In this document: positions 9,540 through 17,235 of the stretch, one piece after another
Numbering within the stretch: position 1 is the stretch's first letter
How the letters are laid out: the number at the start of each line of letters is the position of its first letter
DNA from: Photobacterium toruni
GTDB taxonomy: Bacteria; Pseudomonadota; Gammaproteobacteria; Enterobacterales; Vibrionaceae
Direction of reading: 5' to 3'
NCBI RefSeq assembly: GCF_024529955.1
Contig: NZ_AP024854.1
Location: 1,550,001 to 1,614,000, forward strand
Length of the DNA stretch: 64,000 nucleotides
The notes under the pieces: model-generated
Seen by the model: only the letters and a program-made list of their open reading frames with translations
What the model was told of the DNA's origin: nothing
The model's database searches: none
Made by a program: the position numbers and the translations under genes

Positions 9540-10289
9540 TTATGCATATAGTTTAATGTTTTGATGTTCATACCAAACAATGTCGTTTTTTTCTATTATT
9601 AAGTTCAGTACAATTTGTTCTAAAATAGGTAACATAATATTCTCGATAAAATCTACAATCTCAGAATCTAAATTTTCATGTGATAAATGATATTCAGTTT
9701 CTTTATTATGAACTATCGCATTACGAATATAATATATCAATTGCGATAATAATACTGGAAAATTTTGTTTAACATTCATTGATTTTATTTTTTTGTAATC
9801 AAGAATATTATTATCTTTATTCTTAATATCTAAGCACAATAATGAATGATTTACTCTATTTTTATTATCCTCGCTACTATCAATATAATCAGACAATAAA
9901 GAATATGATTCCAATATGATACTTTCCGTAGCACTATCATTACTAATAGCTTTCAAGAATAATTCTAACGATTTTTTTTCTCCATTATCAATCCTTTCAT
10001 ACATAGCTTTAAAATTTCTAATCGAAAACATGTTACCCTGAGTATCTTTATTCAGCTTAACTAGAGGATACTTACACATAAAATTTTCAATTACATGATA
10101 TATACTAATATATTTATTTAAAAGTTCATCTCTACTATTATATTCACTAAATATAACCATAGAATCATTAAATTGTTGATAATCTAAATTATTAGATATT
10201 TTGGCTTTAAATATATTGAAATTTTTATGGCCAACTCTTTTTACATCATGGTAACATTTCCCAGAACAAACAATATGTAATTTAAGCAT
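9540..10289 (-). CDS. HEPN-motif protein, candidate RNase of an abortive-infection module
   Basis: A 249-aa, AT-rich protein. Residues 189-194 (RNAIVH) match the R-x4-6-H motif of HEPN domains, the usual catalytic site of HEPN RNases in toxin-antitoxin and abortive-infection systems, and they lie in a predicted helix as expected. The N-terminal part (about 1-130) is not recognised. It is the last gene of a leftward cluster, and its start overlaps the frame before it by 49 bases; a stop just upstream in its own frame supports the ATG at 10289. The motif is seen; the RNase and defence roles are inference. Confidence 0.55.
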   Translation of the reverse strand: MLKLHIVCSGKCYHDVKRVGHKNFNIFKAKISNNLDYQQFNDSMVIFSEYNSRDELLNKYISIYHVIENFMCKYPLVKLNKDTQGNMFSIRNFKAMYERIDNGEKKSLELFLKAISNDSATESIILESYSLLSDYIDSSEDNKNRVNHSLLCLDIKNKDNNILDYKKIKSMNVKQNFPVLLSQLIYYIRNAIVHNKETEYHLSHENLDSEIVDFIENIMLPILEQIVLNLIIEKNDIVWYEHQNIKLYA

Positions 10290-10684
10290 AGAGAGTAGTT
10301 TGTTTTACTAATAGAATTTGGTTCTTTTTTTATTATAAAAAAATCCGATTTATTCAAATCAATAGAATTAGAAAACTTTAAAATTAAAACAGCTAATGAT
10401 GGAGTTATATTGCCATTTTTTAAATCATTTATCGTACAAGATTGCTTAAAATATAAGATTGATTTGATAAAATCCACAGATTCATAAAAATAAGATTTCA
10501 CCTCTAAATCATTTCCTAAATCAAATATAATTTCAAAATCATCATCAGAAATATCAGATTCAATATCAATAATATTATCTAACGTATATTTGACTAGTTT
10601 TAATAAAAAAACTAATCGATTTATATCTACTATTGGATCAACAAAAGATACTATTGGTAATATTAGTTCAACATTATCAATTAA
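10241..10684 (-). pseudogene. Open frame continuing from the 73-aa gene after an in-frame stop
   Basis: Directly after the TAA of the gene at 10685-10906, the same reading frame stays open for another 147 codons. It has no ATG or TTG start; the only usable start is a GTG at 10501, giving 86 aa. The simplest reading is one ancestral protein of about 220 aa cut by a nonsense codon. It overlaps the start of the HEPN gene. No domain recognised. Confidence 0.5.
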
Positions 10685-10906
10685 TTATCCTATTTCAGAA
10701 AATTTAGACATATTTTCTTCATGAAGCATTAACTCCATAATACAACTATCTAGAATAGGAACAATCTCTTCAATAGTAGTCAACTCATTTTCAAGGTTAT
10801 TTTCTTCTAAATATTCAGTCAAATTAGTAATATATACATCATCAATAAGTCGACATAACTCTTCCGTAATAAATGAATAGATATATTTTGATTTAGTCAT
10901 TATCAC
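10685..10906 (-). CDS. Hypothetical acidic protein, probably truncated by a nonsense codon
   Basis: 73 aa, rich in Glu and Leu, with a ribosome site (TAGAGGTGA) upstream. It has no recognised domain. It lies 28 bases after the 141-aa gene and before the HEPN gene in the same direction, so it is probably part of the same operon. The frame continues after its stop codon, which suggests it is the N-terminal piece of a longer protein. Confidence 0.5.
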   Translation of the reverse strand: MIMTKSKYIYSFITEELCRLIDDVYITNLTEYLEENNLENELTTIEEIVPILDSCIMELMLHEENMSKFSEIG

Positions 10907-10934
10907 CTCTAGTAAATAGAGATTGCCAGTTTAT

Positions 10935-11360
10935 TTAATTTGTTTTATTAAAAAATAAATCATTAAATCCACTATAAACAGCTTTTTTTGTTACTTGTCC
11001 TATATTAACTTTAGAAAGTAATAAATTTTTTCTAGCATTATCAAATTCATTAATATTCAAAGATGTAGATGATTTTGAAATTATCTCATAGACATATTCA
11101 AACACCTGACTAGAAGATAATTTATTTTTATTTCTATAATTGCCAATAGCTCCACATAATCCCGTTAATATAATCTCTCGTCCTAACCACATAACAGATA
11201 TTTCTTTATATGTTTTATATAATAATGAATCTAATTTAGATAAAAACTTACATAATAAAACTATATCTTCATACTCTACTAAATAATCCTCTACTTTATC
11301 ATTTACTTTGCTAAGTACCTGAGAGTTAATTGTTACTGGCTTCGCTCTTCCAAATGACAT
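10935..11360 (-). CDS. Hypothetical protein, first gene of the HEPN cluster
   Basis: 141 aa, predicted mainly helical, starting MSFGRAKPVTINSQ. The central segment (about 52-75, KEISVMWLGREIILTGLCGAIGN in part) is amphipathic or hydrophobic. No known family recognised. It is followed closely by the 73-aa frame and the HEPN gene. The left end of an IS1595-family element lies only about 55 bases upstream, so its native promoter may have been displaced. Confidence 0.5.
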   Translation of the reverse strand: MSFGRAKPVTINSQVLSKVNDKVEDYLVEYEDIVLLCKFLSKLDSLLYKTYKEISVMWLGREIILTGLCGAIGNYRNKNKLSSSQVFEYVYEIISKSSTSLNINEFDNARKNLLLSKVNIGQVTKKAVYSGFNDLFFNKTN

Positions 11361-11414
11361 AGTTGCTGCAATAACTTGAGAAAAATGAAACTGTTTAACT
11401 TCTCGTTTTTTACT

Positions 11415-12442
11415 ACCTGATTACCACTATTTAACAGCCACTGTTAAATTATCTCCTATACTTTAAGATATTGAAGTATAGGAGTGACGTTATGCCTAAG
11501 AATTCAATCCAATTTCAGAAAGGCTTTTCTATACCCGAATTTATGCAAATGTATGGGACAGAAATTCAATGTAGAGAGCGTTTATTTAATATTCGATGGA
11601 AAAATGGTTACGTTTGCCCTACCTGTGCTTCTAAAAGTTATTGTGAACTTAAATCGCGGTCATTATATCAATGTAATAAGTGTCACCATCAGACATCATT
11701 GACGGCAGGTACTTTATTTTCCCATTCAAAATTACTGTTAACTACTTGGTTTTTAGCTATTTATCTCATCACACAAGATAAAAACAGTATTTCAGCATTA
11801 GAGCTAAAGCGTAAATTAGGGGTTTCTTATAACGCAGCATGGCGAATAAAACATAAGCTCATGCAAGTGATGAAAGAGCATGATGATAATCGAAAGTTAG
11901 GCAATATCGTGCAATTGGATGATGCATATATTGGAGGTAAACAAAAAGGAAAGCGAGGACGTGGTGCCAAAGGTAAAACACCTTTTGTATCAGCGATCTC
12001 TTTGAATGAAGAAGGTCATCCTATTTATATGCGGCTAAGTGTTGTTTCTTGTTTTAAAAAACAAGAAATTACAGATTGGGCTAAAAAGCATTTACAAGAA
12101 AAAACGTTAGTCATATCAGATGGTTTACCCTGTTTTAATGGTCTGTTAGCAGCAGATATTATTCATGGTTCATTACCAAAAAATGGTAAAGAACTTCACC
12201 AATATGAAGCTGCATTTTATTGGGTCGATACCATGATTGGTAACGTTAAAAATTCGATAAAAGGGACATATCACGCAATTAGAGAAAAGCATATTCCTCG
12301 TTATCTTGGTGAATTCTGTTTTCGATTTAATTATCGGTTTCGAGTTGAAGATATATTCAATACGCTAATTAAATGTGGTGCAAAATCACCACCGATGCCA
12401 GAGAAATTATTAACGCTGGCTGAGTCTCGGTGGTAATCAGGT
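11415..12442 (+). mobile_element. IS1595-family insertion sequence
   Basis: Bounded by 13-bp perfect inverted repeats, ACCTGATTACCAC (11415-11427) and GTGGTAATCAGGT (12430-12442), around one transposase gene. Length is about 1.03 kb. No convincing target duplication was found flanking the repeats, so either the true ends extend slightly further or the flanks have changed. Confidence 0.85.
11492..12436 (+). CDS. IS1595-family transposase (ISXO2-like)
   Basis: A 314-aa protein when started at the ATG at 11492, which follows a good ribosome site (GGAGTGAC); an ATG at 11471 would add 7 residues. An N-terminal zinc ribbon (CPTC and CNKCHHQT) is followed by the ISXO2-like DDE/N transposase domain, with Asp in LDDAYIGG, Asp in ISDGLP, and a late acidic/Asn block before FRFNYR. 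It appears intact. Its 3' end runs into the right inverted repeat. Confidence 0.9.
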   Translation: MPKNSIQFQKGFSIPEFMQMYGTEIQCRERLFNIRWKNGYVCPTCASKSYCELKSRSLYQCNKCHHQTSLTAGTLFSHSKLLLTTWFLAIYLITQDKNSISALELKRKLGVSYNAAWRIKHKLMQVMKEHDDNRKLGNIVQLDDAYIGGKQKGKRGRGAKGKTPFVSAISLNEEGHPIYMRLSVVSCFKKQEITDWAKKHLQEKTLVISDGLPCFNGLLAADIIHGSLPKNGKELHQYEAAFYWVDTMIGNVKNSIKGTYHAIREKHIPRYLGEFCFRFNYRFRVEDIFNTLIKCGAKSPPMPEKLLTLAESRW

Positions 12443-12710
12443 TTATTTTAACTAAATAGCAGGTTGCATTACCTTCTACTTTACTATCTAAAATTTTAAC
12501 TCTCACCACATTCCCCCAGTTATATTTTTGCTACCTAAATAAGCATTAAGTATCATACACTTATTACAACAACGTTCCAACTCATGTAACTAATTTATGC
12601 ATATTATTTATCTGTTTTTTTGTATCTAAATTTTATCAATACACTTGTGATACATATTTACTAATCATCGCCAACTATCCTTTAATTAATACAATAATAT
12701 TGTCCTAACC
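12443..12710. other. AT-rich spacer between IS and integrase remnant
   Basis: Nothing recognisable; AT-rich, no long open frame, no clear hairpin. Confidence 0.4.
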
Positions 12711-13370
12711 TACTTCAAATAACTATCCAGCTTCTCCGCATACAACTCATACCCTTCTAACTGGTCTTTTAGCCAATCATGTTTGTTATAAACAGCTAAT
12801 ACCCCCACCAAGCTCATGGCCCAGCATCTTTTCAACCACATGTGGCATTACACCAAGCTCTGATGCACCGGTGGATAATGAACGTCTAAAATCATGGGTA
12901 CGCCAATCTTCAATGGGTAAACCATCCCTTATACGGCGGATATAACGGTTAGCTGCTGAAATGGTAATTGGTTTATCAAGATCACCACCAGGGAAAAGCA
13001 CATCATCATAAGTAGCCATTACTCGCTCTAATATCGCCCTTGTTTTAGTTGGAATTGGGGTTGCTGAGTTCTGAAAACGTTGGTACTCGAGTACCAACTT
13101 CTGGTGCTTTACCTACGTGTTGTCTTTTAATGCGGTCTAAGTCCGTTTTTTCAATAATGAACTTACTCTTTACAGCAATGACGATACCACTATTAATAAC
13201 CCCTACAACACGCGAATAGTAGATTCTCTATCGCCCTCGCGGGCATTCACTGTAGGGAATGACGAGGGGGACGCTTTATTTTCCCTAAAAACTTGCCTCT
13301 GTTAGGTCAGTTACGGGATACTTAGCCTTATAACGTATTGCTTTAAGATAATATTAAGTTGATATGCAGC
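12711..13370 (-). pseudogene. Broken tyrosine integrase, relative of the integrase at 51348-52520
   Basis: The C-terminal half (12711-13070) is close to identical to the intact integrase next to sbcB, including THDFRRSLSTG and LGHELGG. An extra base in a C run near 12805 shifts the frame before the catalytic Tyr. About 180 bases are missing at 13070, the match resumes to about 13165, a foreign palindromic insert of about 130 bases follows, and a short N-terminal piece (about 13296-13370) ends it. It cannot make an active recombinase. Confidence 0.9.
13166..13295. repeat. REP-like palindromic insert within the integrase remnant
   Basis: About 130 bases with no counterpart in the intact integrase. 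It contains inverted pieces such as CATTC (13237-13241) paired with GAATG, and GTCATTCCC/AGAATCTA-type ends on the minus strand, resembling dispersed extragenic palindromes of proteobacteria. Whether it is a repeated family in this genome cannot be told from one window. Confidence 0.35.
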
Positions 13371-13387
13371 GTGTCATGGATTGCAGT

Positions 13388-13470
13388 AACTTAATATTGA
13401 GCCAACGGCTTTTGGGAAAACTATGAAAAAAACCAACGAACCAAGCTTATACTGGATTGACTCTAATACG
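13388..13470 (+). pseudogene. Displaced 5' end of sbcB
   Basis: The ATG at 13423 opens MKKTNEPSLYWIDSNT, which matches MNKKNEPTLYWIDYET of the intact sbcB at 52700. The 35 bases before it also match the region before intact sbcB (for example ACTTAAT... and GGCTT(T/C)TGG(G)AAAA). The match stops after TGGATTGA. This is what integration into the 5' coding end of sbcB would leave behind if the element supplies a replacement start. Confidence 0.8.
13448..13460 (+). other. Candidate attL core
   Basis: TATACTGGATTGA, an exact 13-base direct repeat of 52725-52737. Left of it the sequence is sbcB-like; right of it the match with sbcB ends. Confidence 0.6.
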
Positions 13471-13480
13471 TTACTTATAA

Positions 13481-13901
13481 CCATTTGATATAAAACATTT
13501 AAATCACTTCCCTTGTTACTTAGGACACTTTGGGGACAAAACCTCGTATTAATTCCATAAAATTAGCATAGCCTAAATCGTTCTTTAGTGACTGAATTCC
13601 ACAACTCTACCTTGTATCTATAAAATGGAAATAAAACACAAATACTGGACAGAATGTTGACTTACTTCCTCGCAACTGTCTAATTTAGAGATAAAAACAA
13701 GAAAAGCCATTATTTTTCAATGCATTAAATAAACTAATTTTGTTGTTTATAACTGTTTTAAAATGCCCCTTTTTTGCCCCCATAAATATCACCCTTCGTT
13801 TACTACACAAGTCAAAGCCTTATATGGTAAGATAAGCAACTGATATCATTGCGTTATCCAGTATCTCAAAATACGCAATATAAAGTAAAAAAGGGAACAA
13901 T
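13481..13901. other. Left arm of the element; candidate integrase arm sites
   Basis: A gene-free stretch just inside the candidate attL. It contains TTAGGACACT (13520-13529) followed by GGGGACA (13532-13538), related to the TTAGGACACA repeats between the integrase and sbcB at the other end. A ribosome site (AAAAAGGGAAC) for the next gene ends the region. Nothing else recognised. Confidence 0.45.
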
Positions 13902-14168
13902 ATGAAACTCATACTAAACCATTACATCATAGTAAAAAGCGAAAACCACGCATACAAATCGGTAACAAAAGAAATGCAAACAGATCTAGTTCCAATGCCT
14001 GGAATGGAAATCGAGGATGGCGCTTGGAAAAATCCAAGAGTGATTCAGCGTGTTACTATGAATCCAGATGAAAACTACTATTTTGTTTGGACTAATGATG
14101 ATGAAGTTGAAACTTATGAACACGCTGACAGATTAATTAAAATGTACAAGTCTCACGACTGGAATTAA
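13902..14168 (+). CDS. Small hypothetical protein
   Basis: An 88-aa soluble protein with a strong ribosome site (AAAAAGGGAAC) just upstream. The C-terminal half is rich in acidic and aromatic residues (NYYFVWTNDDEVETYEH). No signal peptide, membrane segment or known domain. It is the first gene inside the left edge of the element and is followed by a shared palindromic terminator. Function unknown. Confidence 0.6.
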   Translation: MKLILNHYIIVKSENHAYKSVTKEMQTDLVPMPGMEIEDGAWKNPRVIQRVTMNPDENYYFVWTNDDEVETYEHADRLIKMYKSHDWN

Positions 14169-14190
14169 TATTTAGTCAACATAATGATAT

Positions 14191-14219
14191 AAAATCTAAC
14201 TCATCTGAGTTAGATTTTC
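14191..14219. terminator. Bidirectional terminator between convergent genes
   Basis: Long perfect palindrome, AAAATCTAACTCA (14191-14203) then TC then TGAGTTAGATTTT (14206-14218). It has A and T runs on the two sides, so it can act in both directions. Confidence 0.8.
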
Positions 14220-14224
14220 TTAAA

Positions 14225-15445
14225 TTAAATCCCAAATAATTTAGTTAAATAGCTTCTTATCTTCCTCTTAATCCATTGACTACTAACTACATCTGGCTTG
14301 TCACATTCATCATTCTTTTTTGTACTTACTTTTTTTTGTGGCTGTGGCTGTGGCTGTGGCTGTGGCTGTGGCTGTGGCTGTGGCTGTGGCTGTGGCTGTG
14401 GCTGTGGCTGTGGCTGTGGCTGTGGCTGTGGCTGTGGCTGTGGCTGTGGCTGTGGCTGTGGCTGTTTAATACATATTTTTTTATCCTTGTTGTCAACCTC
14501 CTTTTCCAAAAAATCATACGTCCCAAACTTATTGTAAGACAAGTTAAATTTACTCCCTATATACACATACAAAAACTCAGCGTATTCACAGAAAAATATG
14601 TTGCTATTTAATTTGTCTTGCTTTCCTAAAAAGAATAAATTAACGCACTCAAAACTATTGCTCTTATAATTATCTTTACTAGTCTTCAATGCCCTTTTTA
14701 ACTCATCATATACAGCTTTTTTATGTTGCTCAGGCCATTCTTGACATAGTAAATGTAATTCGTATCGTTTATTAGTCAAAGAATCTTTAGGCAAAAGCGT
14801 TACAATAATTTCATTTTTATTCAGCTTAATCTCATCAAAAGAATATATAGGGGAGTAGAAAATATAATTATTCTTATACTTAGTAAAAGATTTTGATATT
14901 TTTTGATATTGTGATTGGTAAGTCCCCTTCCTTCCTAAGACAGTAAATGCTAAGGATGCATTATTAATTGAATCTTGCATATAGAAGTTTGTAGGAGCTG
15001 ATAAACAGCTGGATACTTGAACCTTTCTTTTTGAAGTTCCATTTTTTACATTTTTTCTATTTGCTGAAGAACTACTGCTCTCCATACTATCCTTTAAGGT
15101 AGTATTATTTGAGCTGGATTTTTTTTGAGTTAGCTTAGGCTCAATCAATTCTGTAATATATGCTTGCCTATAACTATAATTACCATTCTTATCTTTTTCT
15201 TCAATAAATACTCCTGATGCTTTATTAAATGTACAATTAGTAACATGTCCATTTAGATATCGAAAATGAGCAGGCTGTACATATTTATCACCAAAAGCAC
15301 ATGGTGTTGCATCATATCGACATAAAAAATTAGGACACTTATAATTTGCTTTTTCCAAATGTTTCTTTCGCAACGATTCTTCTTTTTCATTTATTTTAGC
15401 TGCGTATTCAATAGTATCCGTTGTCTCGTTATAAGCTCTATCCAT
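14225..15445 (-). CDS. CoiA-like zinc-motif protein with a (Pro-Gln)n tract
   Basis: 406 aa if started at the ATG at 15445 (MDRAYNE), which has an AGAG ribosome site; upstream ATGs to 15532 add up to 29 residues. N-terminal Cys and His residues C37, C42, C49, H60, H67 and C71, with a PAHFRYLNGH segment, resemble the zinc-binding HFxxxxGH region of CoiA-like proteins. A Ser/Lys-rich linker, a mixed domain of about 150 residues and a Pro-Gln repeat of about 40 residues (about 327-369) follow, then a short basic tail. The Pro-Gln tract comes from a 6-base microsatellite. Function unknown; it sits in an accessory region beside a CRISPR array. Confidence 0.55.
   Translation of the reverse strand: MDRAYNETTDTIEYAAKINEKEESLRKKHLEKANYKCPNFLCRYDATPCAFGDKYVQPAHFRYLNGHVTNCTFNKASGVFIEEKDKNGNYSYRQAYITELIEPKLTQKKSSSNNTTLKDSMESSSSSANRKNVKNGTSKRKVQVSSCLSAPTNFYMQDSINNASLAFTVLGRKGTYQSQYQKISKSFTKYKNNYIFYSPIYSFDEIKLNKNEIIVTLLPKDSLTNKRYELHLLCQEWPEQHKKAVYDELKRALKTSKDNYKSNSFECVNLFFLGKQDKLNSNIFFCEYAEFLYVYIGSKFNLSYNKFGTYDFLEKEVDNKDKKICIKQPQPQPQPQPQPQPQPQPQPQPQPQPQPQPQPQPQPQPQPQPQKKVSTKKNDECDKPDVVSSQWIKRKIRSYLTKLFGI
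14338..14466. repeat. Hexanucleotide microsatellite (GCTGTG)20-21
   Basis: Twenty perfect tandem GCTGTG units (14341-14460), with partial units at both ends. Read on the minus strand it encodes alternating Pro and Gln. Since the unit is 6 bases, gain or loss of copies changes tract length but keeps the frame. Confidence 0.98.
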
Positions 15446-15540
15446 CTCTAAACTCTTTATATGTTTAAATATACATATGCTATACATGGCGGTTGTATGT
15501 GATAATTTCAAGTTTAGGATAAAAAAAAACAATGAATTAA

Positions 15541-15664
15541 ACGTTACGCATCACGCTCAGCCCTTCACCACCGAAAATGGTCTAAATCACCAACCTCGGT
15601 GGTGGTGGCTAAGAGAGCCGAAAAATTTTTATTTCCCGAGAGTCTGCCTCGTTTGAGGTTTTTG
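15541..15664. other. GC-rich, potentially structured non-coding stretch
   Basis: This is clearly more GC-rich than its surroundings. CACCACCGA (15566-15574) can pair with TCGGTGGTG (15596-15604), and CCTC-GTTT-GAGG (15647-15658) followed by TTTTT resembles a short terminator on the plus strand. It lies just upstream (5') of the CoiA-like gene and before the CRISPR array. It could be a small RNA on the plus strand or a leader of the leftward gene. Function unknown. Confidence 0.35.
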
Positions 15665-15930
15665 CGCGGCCAGAAGAACCTAACCACTTTTAAAAGAGTT
15701 ATTTACGACTTAGATAAATCTCGTCTGAATATAAAATATTACCTTTGTTAAAGTCTTCCACATCAAGCTAGGTATGCTTCATCAACAAATAAACTTGAAT
15801 GACATTAATTCCCACTATAAAACAATTTGTATAGAAAAAAAGAGAATGCTTTCTAGCGAAAAATGAACTAAGTAACTCAGCTCAAGCTGCAGTTTTTTGG
15901 ATAATTAAAAATAAACGCCCCAACAAACAA
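15665..15930. other. Non-coding spacer left of the CRISPR array
   Basis: AT-rich, no convincing gene, no cas gene, no clear repeat. Confidence 0.4.
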
Positions 15931-15956
15931 AAACCTCGCACATGGCGAGGTTTTTT
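15931..15956. terminator. Terminator at the leader-distal end of the CRISPR array
   Basis: Perfect stem AAACCTCGC (15931-15939) and GCGAGGTTT (15945-15953) with T-rich tails on both strands. It touches the terminal degenerate repeat, so a leftward array transcript would stop here. Confidence 0.8.
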
Positions 15957-16554
15957 AATCCCTTTAAGCAGGGCTTGTCATTTCTGACCTAGATAGTTTC
16001 ACAGAAGCACTACTGTTCTATGCGTCTTAATCCCTTTAAGCAGGGCTTGTCATTTCTGACCTCAGTGGGGGCAAATAATCGCCAATACATAGCGTCTTAA
16101 TCCCTTTAAGCAGGGCTTGTCATTTCTGACCTATACTGATAAGCCAATGTTCCTACCTAATGGTGTCTTAATCCCTTTAAGCAGGGCTTGTCATTTCTGA
16201 CGATGTTTGTTTCGCAGCGAACACCACAGTTATTCCGTCTTAATCCCTTTAAGCAGGGCTTGTCATTTCTGACTTCTTAGATCACTTCGAAATACTAGAC
16301 TCATTATGTCTTAATCCCTTTAAGCAGGGCTTGTCATTTCTGACTTCTTAGATCACTTCGAAATACTAGACTCATTATGTCTTAATCCCTTTAAGCAGGG
16401 CTTGTCATTTCTGACTGTGGTGGAAGAACTGAACAACGAAGTCCACGAGTCTTAATCCCTTTAAGCAGGGCTTGTCATTTCTGACGGCACTGGTAATCCT
16501 AATAACTCTGCGTAGGAGTCTTAATCCCTTTAAGCAGGGCTTGTCATTTCTGAC
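15952..16554 (-). CRISPR. Cas-less CRISPR array: 9 repeats of 37 bp, 8 spacers (7 unique)
   Basis: Repeats begin GTCTTAATCCC and end TTTCTGAC on the plus strand. They start at 15952, 16024, 16094, 16165, 16237, 16308, 16379, 16449 and 16518. Spacers are 35, 33, 34, 35, 34, 34, 33 and 32 bp; the fifth and sixth are identical. The first repeat has lost its GTC, which marks the leader-distal end on the left. The AT-rich side at 16555 onward is then the leader, and transcription is leftward. On the transcribed strand the repeat ends ATTAAGAC, similar to the ATTGAAAC-type 8-nt handle of Cas6-processed type I and III systems, and contains a CCCT/AGGG mini-stem. The length excludes the usual 28-bp I-F and 28-29-bp I-E repeats. 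No cas gene lies in the window. Confidence 0.97.
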
Positions 16555-16907
16555 AAGCAAATATTCTAAGGTATTGAATTATAAAAAGCAATAATTCATT
16601 TAAACTACTGTTTTAGACACGGAAAATTTATAAATAAAGCAATATAAATGCCATAAAATAAACAGACATTACAAATCAATACGTTAACGCTTACTTATTT
16701 TTTATGGTATGAATTTTTCCCCAAAAAAGAGATTTGATGCGTTAACAAAATGTTAAACATTAAGGAATGTGAAAATTCTTTTCTAACAGCATAATAAATA
16801 TGCTATTTATTGAGCGGTATACAATATAACTAGATCGTGAAAACAAAAATTATACTTTTTTGTGGGTCTAAAATACTATCTCTCATGTATAAGCAATTCA
16901 TTCAAAC
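16555..16907. other. Candidate CRISPR leader and spacer to the next gene
   Basis: About 350 AT-rich bases with no open frame. It directly adjoins the intact last repeat, so it is the likely leader and promoter of the leftward array. GTTAAC motifs recur (16684, 16741, 16752 region). No cas gene and no clear attachment repeat were seen. Confidence 0.5.
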
Positions 16908-17207
16908 TCACCCCAACGAATAAACAAATTCAAGTCCGCCATTCATTCGAACATGGCCACCTCTTACCAAATACCCTTTTTCCCAAACTGTCTTCAACAA
17001 CGTACTCGCCCATGAACAAGACAACTCACAACGCTCGGCAATCTGCTCTGCTGTTACCTTTTCACCAGGCATAATCGACTGCAGAACTTTCAACTGGGTT
17101 TTACTCAATTTGATTAAGCCAACTTGATGAGGAACAACGCGTGCTGCTCCCATCAAATTAGTGTTGATTTGTTCATTTTTCGTACAAATCTGCATTCTTA
17201 TTATCAT
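16908..17207 (-). CDS. Small winged-helix DNA-binding protein
   Basis: 99 aa. Residues about 34-85 (LSKTQLKVLQSI, EQIAERCELSCSWASTLLKTVWEKGYLVRGG) look like a MarR-type winged helix: helix-turn-helix followed by a wing. It lies 28 bases after the tyrosine recombinase in the same direction and could be a directionality factor or a regulator of it. It is the last gene of the leftward late block. The fold is inferred from pattern; the role is not known. Confidence 0.55.
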   Translation of the reverse strand: MIIRMQICTKNEQINTNLMGAARVVPHQVGLIKLSKTQLKVLQSIMPGEKVTAEQIAERCELSCSWASTLLKTVWEKGYLVRGGHVRMNGGLEFVYSLG

Positions 17208-17235
17208 CCGCTGAGGTTTATAATGAAAAGTGGCT

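Noticed and set aside
14276..14611. Trp-Leu, Cys-Gly and Ser-His repeat proteins in other frames of the microsatellite
   Set aside because: All are read-throughs of the GCTGTG repeat; only the Pro-Gln frame continues into a long protein on both sides.
15952..16554. Type I-F or I-E CRISPR assignment
   Set aside because: Repeats of 37 bp and 32-35 bp spacers do not fit 28-29-bp repeats of those types; no cas gene to decide the type.
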